A stretch of 9,356 nt of DNA, taken from NCBI GenBank assembly GCA_002890585.1, contig MIQB01000075.1:1-9356 (forward strand). Reading direction: 5' to 3'. The notes beneath the pieces are model-generated. The model was not told the origin of the DNA. It ran no database searches and saw only the letters and a list, made by a program, of their open reading frames with translations. Of this stretch, positions 7,099-9,356 are shown one piece after another (position 1 is the stretch's first letter; each line of letters begins with the position of its first letter). A program made the position numbers and the translations under genes. This stretch comes from Tannerella sp. oral taxon 808. Lineage in GTDB: Bacteria > Bacteroidota > Bacteroidia > Bacteroidales > Tannerellaceae.

Positions 7099-8430
7099 TT
7101 ATTTTATTAGCTGTTCATAGTATAGCTCAAAAGCCTTTTCCGGAGAGCTAATGCGGCTACTGCATAATTGCATCCTCGCGCCATTAAAAATATTTTTATG
7201 CCGATTCCATGCACATCCTCCATCACATATAGGAAACAATTTACATTCACAGCATTTCGGATCATCCATCATATTTGGTCCTCCTATATAACGGGACAAC
7301 AATTCATAATTAGTTATTTTATCCCCCATAACATTCCCTACCACGGAATTTTCATCCCCAATATCATTCCAACATTTATACAATTCGCCTTTCGGGCCGA
7401 TCACAAAATAATTTACAATTGTGGCGCCACAGCCTCCCACCGTGTATTCCGGCCTGAAATTAACATCCACATCGTATTTCTTATGCAATTCTTCGAAGAA
7501 TTGCATTTTTTCCGATGTCGTAAAACATACATCTCGGCAGCCATTTGCTGCAAAATTGTCTTTATTTGTTTCACTATTAATAGATTGAAAATCCTTTACG
7601 AAGGCCGGATAAACAATTACATTTTTACCCTTCCACCTATCGGACAGTTCTTTGAAGACTTCAATAAAAGTCTCGGAATTAGAGTGGTCTAGATTGGCCC
7701 GAATGGCAATCCTTGTGTCAGGATTTATATCGATAAATTGCTCTATGTTTTCTACGATCGCATCGTATGTTGGCATTCGATTGGGAGCCAGTGTCCGCCG
7801 ATTATTATGGGCTTGTTTGTTACCATCAATAGTGATTTGTATACATGTCAATGGGTAGTCTTTAAAGAATAATGATTTTTCTCTTGTCAGTAAATATCCA
7901 TTAGAAGTCATTGTATGATGGCATAACTTCAAACCTGCTATATCTTTTATATCAGACAGAAGTCTTTTGATCGTATCAAAACCCATAAGCGGCTCTCCCC
8001 CATACCATGTTAAATTGAGATTCTTCACTCGCTCATATCCTTTTATGAATCTGATTACTCCCCTCTCTATCTCCGGTGTCATGTAGATAGGCCTGCGATT
8101 ACTCTCATAGCAATACGAACAATTAAAGTTACAGTGAGTCGTAGGGGCGATAGCCAATCCTAAATTGACAGCATCGAAAGTGTTGAAGTAAAAATTCATT
8201 CTCTTGTTGTAAAAGAATTGATTATCATCATTCACTATCACTTTTGCTTTTTTCAATTTCTCCAAAGAGGAATCACTAAGTCCACTAATCAGACTTGCAT
8301 CTTGCTCTATTTTCTTCAATCCCTCAAAAGAGCTTCGGTCTAATCGGATAAATGCATTTGATGCCGAATTGTACAGCAAATATCCATATTTAGACGATTC
8401 AAAGAGGAAGTTATATTTAGAAAAAACCAT
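7099..8430 (-). CDS. Radical SAM/SPASM peptide-modifying enzyme
   Basis: This 443-residue enzyme (from ATG at 8430) probably modifies the precursor at 8534-8704 in the cytoplasm. The N-terminal 85 or so residues (SKYGYLLYNSASNAF) resemble the start of Bacteroidetes peptide maturases and may bind the leader. The radical SAM core has CNFNCSYC (C100, C104, C107) for the SAM-binding 4Fe-4S cluster and the WYGGEP motif (142-147). The C-terminal SPASM domain has all expected cysteines: C334, C353, CECKLFPIC with CDGGC (C393/394, C396, C402, C406) and C423, enough for two auxiliary clusters. The family makes thioether or carbon-carbon crosslinks or other backbone changes; which applies here is not visible. 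In-frame TTG at 8463 would add 11 residues (MWKNT...), but ATG fits the family start better. The stop is 11 nt before the receptor start. Confidence 0.93.
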   Translation of the reverse strand: MVFSKYNFLFESSKYGYLLYNSASNAFIRLDRSSFEGLKKIEQDASLISGLSDSSLEKLKKAKVIVNDDNQFFYNKRMNFYFNTFDAVNLGLAIAPTTHCNFNCSYCYESNRRPIYMTPEIERGVIRFIKGYERVKNLNLTWYGGEPLMGFDTIKRLLSDIKDIAGLKLCHHTMTSNGYLLTREKSLFFKDYPLTCIQITIDGNKQAHNNRRTLAPNRMPTYDAIVENIEQFIDINPDTRIAIRANLDHSNSETFIEVFKELSDRWKGKNVIVYPAFVKDFQSINSETNKDNFAANGCRDVCFTTSEKMQFFEELHKKYDVDVNFRPEYTVGGCGATIVNYFVIGPKGELYKCWNDIGDENSVVGNVMGDKITNYELLSRYIGGPNMMDDPKCCECKLFPICDGGCAWNRHKNIFNGARMQLCSSRISSPEKAFELYYEQLIK

Positions 8431-8467
8431 ATTCTTCAAGGCTATAATTGTATTTTTCCACAAAAGT

Positions 8468-8515
8468 CACAAAAACAAAAAGAGGAAAAGAAGCTGGAAT
8501 GATAACATTCCAGCT
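8468..8515 (-). terminator. Hairpin and T-rich tract between precursor and radical SAM gene (attenuator-like)
   Basis: A perfect 10-bp inverted repeat, AGCTGGAATG (8492-8501) and CATTCCAGCT (8506-8515), surrounds an ATAA loop. In the transcribed (-) direction it is followed by TTCTTTTCCTCTTTTTG, a T-rich but interrupted tract. It lies 18 nt after the precursor stop and upstream of the enzyme start. Partial termination or 3'-end protection here would raise precursor mRNA over enzyme mRNA, as is common in peptide operons. The structure is certain; the function is inferred. Confidence 0.8.
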
Positions 8516-8533
8516 CCAATCCTCCATAGAAAA

Positions 8534-8704
8534 TTAAATAAGCGCCATTAAGCGGCTAGCTTTTTCTGTGCCATCATGGTGTTCTCCACAACCCATATAG
8601 GCACCTACAGAACGTCCACCCCGAATCTCCTCCATCGACAATTCCGATACTGTCTCAGGGAGATTGATGAACTCTAAACTCAAACTTCTCTGTTCTCGTT
8701 TCAT
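8534..8704 (-). CDS. Double-glycine leader peptide precursor (RiPP/bacteriocin, Bacteroidales GG type)
   Basis: A 56-codon gene runs from ATG (8702-8704) to TAA (8534-8536). The leader is 30 residues, beginning MKREQRSLSLEFINLPE and ending LSMEEIRGG, the classic site for C39 peptidases (conserved hydrophobic and Glu positions before Gly29-Gly30). The predicted core is 26 residues, starting RSVGAYMGCGEHHDG and ending ASRLMALI. It has a single Cys (C39 of the precursor) flanked by glycines, then Glu-His-His-Asp. Placement directly before the radical SAM enzyme, and with a C39 transporter in the same operon, supports the call. The single Cys excludes an internal disulfide; a Cys-to-alpha-carbon thioether, another crosslink, or metal binding through C/H/H/D are options. 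An overlapping ATG at 8714 is in another frame and ends early. I recognise no named family member for the core. Confidence 0.9.
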   Translation of the reverse strand: MKREQRSLSLEFINLPETVSELSMEEIRGGRSVGAYMGCGEHHDGTEKASRLMALI

Positions 8705-8752
8705 AAATTCTCATTTTTTATTAACAAACAAGCAGCTTATAGTGGATGCTCA

Positions 8753-9211
8753 TCACTTTATTTCTTTAAATAAAGGCCATTTTCTACGAGAGACTTTGAA
8801 CTCCATGCCGTTCTTAAGTTCTATAATCCGACCGGCTTTCGCACGCAAAAAACATCTTGTGTTTATTACTGCGTGGTAATTTATTTGTTCAAAATGGAAT
8901 TTCTCGGTAATTTTTATCACATCTCTCATTGACAATGATATAAATCCTTCAGTAGAATCACTGTACACCACATTTACACCCTCTCCATTGCGCAACAAAC
9001 AACATATCCTGTTCAGGGAATCAGGATTCTCAAGTTCTCTATGATAATCTAATGTACACATAGCGTCATTAAATTTCTTACCCCAAAGGTAAGGCGATTC
9101 CCCTTTTAATAAGCAATAGAAATCTTGATATTTATGCATTATTAGCATTTCAGATAGGCTTAAAAATGCCTCTTCAACGCCTTTGTAAGGCCGAAGTACG
9201 ACGGCTCGCAT
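8753..9211 (-). CDS. LytTR-type DNA-binding regulator, with a 5' end fused to foreign antisense DNA
   Basis: These 152 codons include a C-terminal LytTR-like domain (about residues 92-150: SLSMRDVIKI, FEQINYHAVINTRCF, GRIIELKNGMEFKVSRRKWPLF). Such domains bind DNA direct repeats and often control bacteriocin loci. There is no receiver domain; the N-terminal 90 residues match nothing I recognise. The first 20 or so residues from ATG 9211 are encoded on the antisense of a helicase fragment (9164-9356), so they are probably not native. ATG at 9148 (131 aa) or 9139 (128 aa) are the likely original starts. It is upstream of the precursor and co-directional with it (48 nt gap), suggesting it regulates this operon. 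The native promoter may have been lost at the junction. Confidence 0.72.
   Translation of the reverse strand: MRAVVLRPYKGVEEAFLSLSEMLIMHKYQDFYCLLKGESPYLWGKKFNDAMCTLDYHRELENPDSLNRICCLLRNGEGVNVVYSDSTEGFISLSMRDVIKITEKFHFEQINYHAVINTRCFLRAKAGRIIELKNGMEFKVSRRKWPLFKEIK
8756..8775. repeat. AT-rich inverted repeat at the end of the regulator gene
   Basis: CTTTATTT and AAATAAAG form a perfect 8-bp inverted repeat around a 4-nt CTTT spacer, overlapping the last codons of the regulator about 50 nt before the precursor start. It has no T-run after it in the transcribed direction, so it is not a convincing terminator. An operator or processing site upstream of the precursor is possible but untested. Confidence 0.4.
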
Positions 9212-9356
9212 CAGACCTTCCCCGACCTTGACGTCCGCGCCTTAGGCTTTCCCGACCTCTATCCAAGCCAAAAGGACGCCGTGTGGATGCTTAAAACCAA
9301 TGGCGGGGGAATCTGCGATCACGAGGTGGGGGGCGGCAAGACGGTCATCATGTGCA
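9164..9356 (+). pseudogene. 5'-truncated fragment of a large mobile-element helicase/methylase gene
   Basis: The + strand frame is open from just after TAA 9161-9163 to the window end and encodes LFNAFVRPKYDGSHQTFPDL, then LYPSQKDAVWML, NGGGICDHEVGGGKTVIM. The last segment is a helicase Walker A (EVGGGKT; family usually EVGAGKT), preceded by the Q-motif-like YPSQKDA. This matches the SNF2-like helicase / N6-methylase proteins of Bacteroidales conjugative transposons, which are well over 1000 residues, with this motif deep inside. The upstream methylase part is missing: AT-rich cargo DNA begins directly before about 9167. No start codon with a ribosome site precedes it. GC-rich composition matches the coupling-protein gene at the other side of the cargo. 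The gene continues beyond the window. Confidence 0.82.

Larger units (their letters stand above)
1858..9211 (-). other. RiPP-type (radical SAM, GG-leader) peptide biosynthesis and export operon
   Basis: The genes run on one strand with short gaps: 48 nt from regulator to precursor, about 100 nt containing a hairpin from precursor to enzyme (ATG start), 11 nt from enzyme to receptor, about 180 nt holding a receptor remnant up to the transporter, and 1 nt from transporter to HlyD-like protein. The set contains every step needed: precursor, modifying enzyme, leader peptidase/exporter, periplasmic accessory, outer-membrane protein and local regulator. I found no clear Bacteroidetes-type promoter (TTTG with TAnnTTTG) and do not assign one. 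The product and its activity are unknown. Confidence 0.82.

Noticed and set aside
7168..7692. A 174-codon open frame on the + strand
   Set aside because: It is antisense to the SPASM half of the radical SAM gene, which has all its cysteines; no domain or start signal supports it.
8431..8463. TTG start adding 11 residues to the radical SAM enzyme
   Set aside because: The ATG at 8430 gives the family-like N-terminus; TTG is rare as a start and lies close to the T-rich terminator tail. It cannot be fully excluded.
8705..8752. Promoter or LytTR-binding direct repeats before the precursor
   Set aside because: The gap is AT-rich, but I find no TAnnTTTG element with a TTTG at proper spacing, and no convincing paired repeats.
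1..9356. CRISPR arrays, tRNA or rRNA genes, IS terminal repeats
   Set aside because: No regularly spaced repeats, cloverleaf or rRNA-like conserved segments, or transposase ORFs with flanking inverted repeats were seen. The only mobile element read directly is the group II intron.

Overview
This window looks like the cargo region of a Bacteroidales-type conjugative transposon. No rRNA or housekeeping gene fixes the genus. The clues are a Bacteroides-style type IV coupling protein (MobC/TraG type), an outer-membrane beta-barrel protein of the OMP_b-brl_3 kind, a Bacteroidetes GG-leader peptide cluster, and a helicase fragment typical of Bacteroides mobile elements. The order Bacteroidales is likely; anything finer would be a guess.

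Layout. (1) 1-761: the 3' part of a group II intron, holding the C-terminal part of its maturase and RNA domains V and VI. (2) 762-1847: the 3' exon of the conjugation coupling-protein gene that the intron interrupts, on the + strand. (3) 1858-9211: a compact operon, entirely on the - strand. In transcription order it encodes a LytTR-type regulator, a 56-residue double-glycine peptide precursor that I read directly from the DNA (8704 to 8534), a radical SAM/SPASM enzyme, an outer-membrane beta-barrel receptor-like protein split by a frameshift at a run of nine A, a 48-codon remnant of a second such receptor, a C39-peptidase ABC transporter, and a short HlyD-like membrane protein. (4) 9164-9356: a 5'-truncated fragment of a large helicase/methylase gene of the mobile element, on the + strand.

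How it fits together. The precursor has a leader ending in LSMEEIRGG and a 26-residue core with a single Cys. The radical SAM enzyme has a full set of cluster cysteines and probably modifies the core. The peptidase domain of the transporter should cut after GG during export, with the HlyD-like protein assisting. The LytTR protein is a candidate local regulator. The outer-membrane protein may handle export, uptake or self-recognition of the product. A perfect 10-bp hairpin followed by a T-rich stretch separates precursor and enzyme, which would keep precursor mRNA in excess.

The locus is a mosaic. The receptor region is very AT-rich. The receptor remnant and the first three quarters of the transporter are GC-rich, and composition drops again just after the Walker A codons. 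The remnant ends in a GTGA overlap with the transporter start. This suggests that the precursor-enzyme-receptor module was swapped in front of a resident transporter, and that the cargo interrupts or replaced part of a helicase gene. Every function here is inferred from motifs and gene order; nothing was searched.
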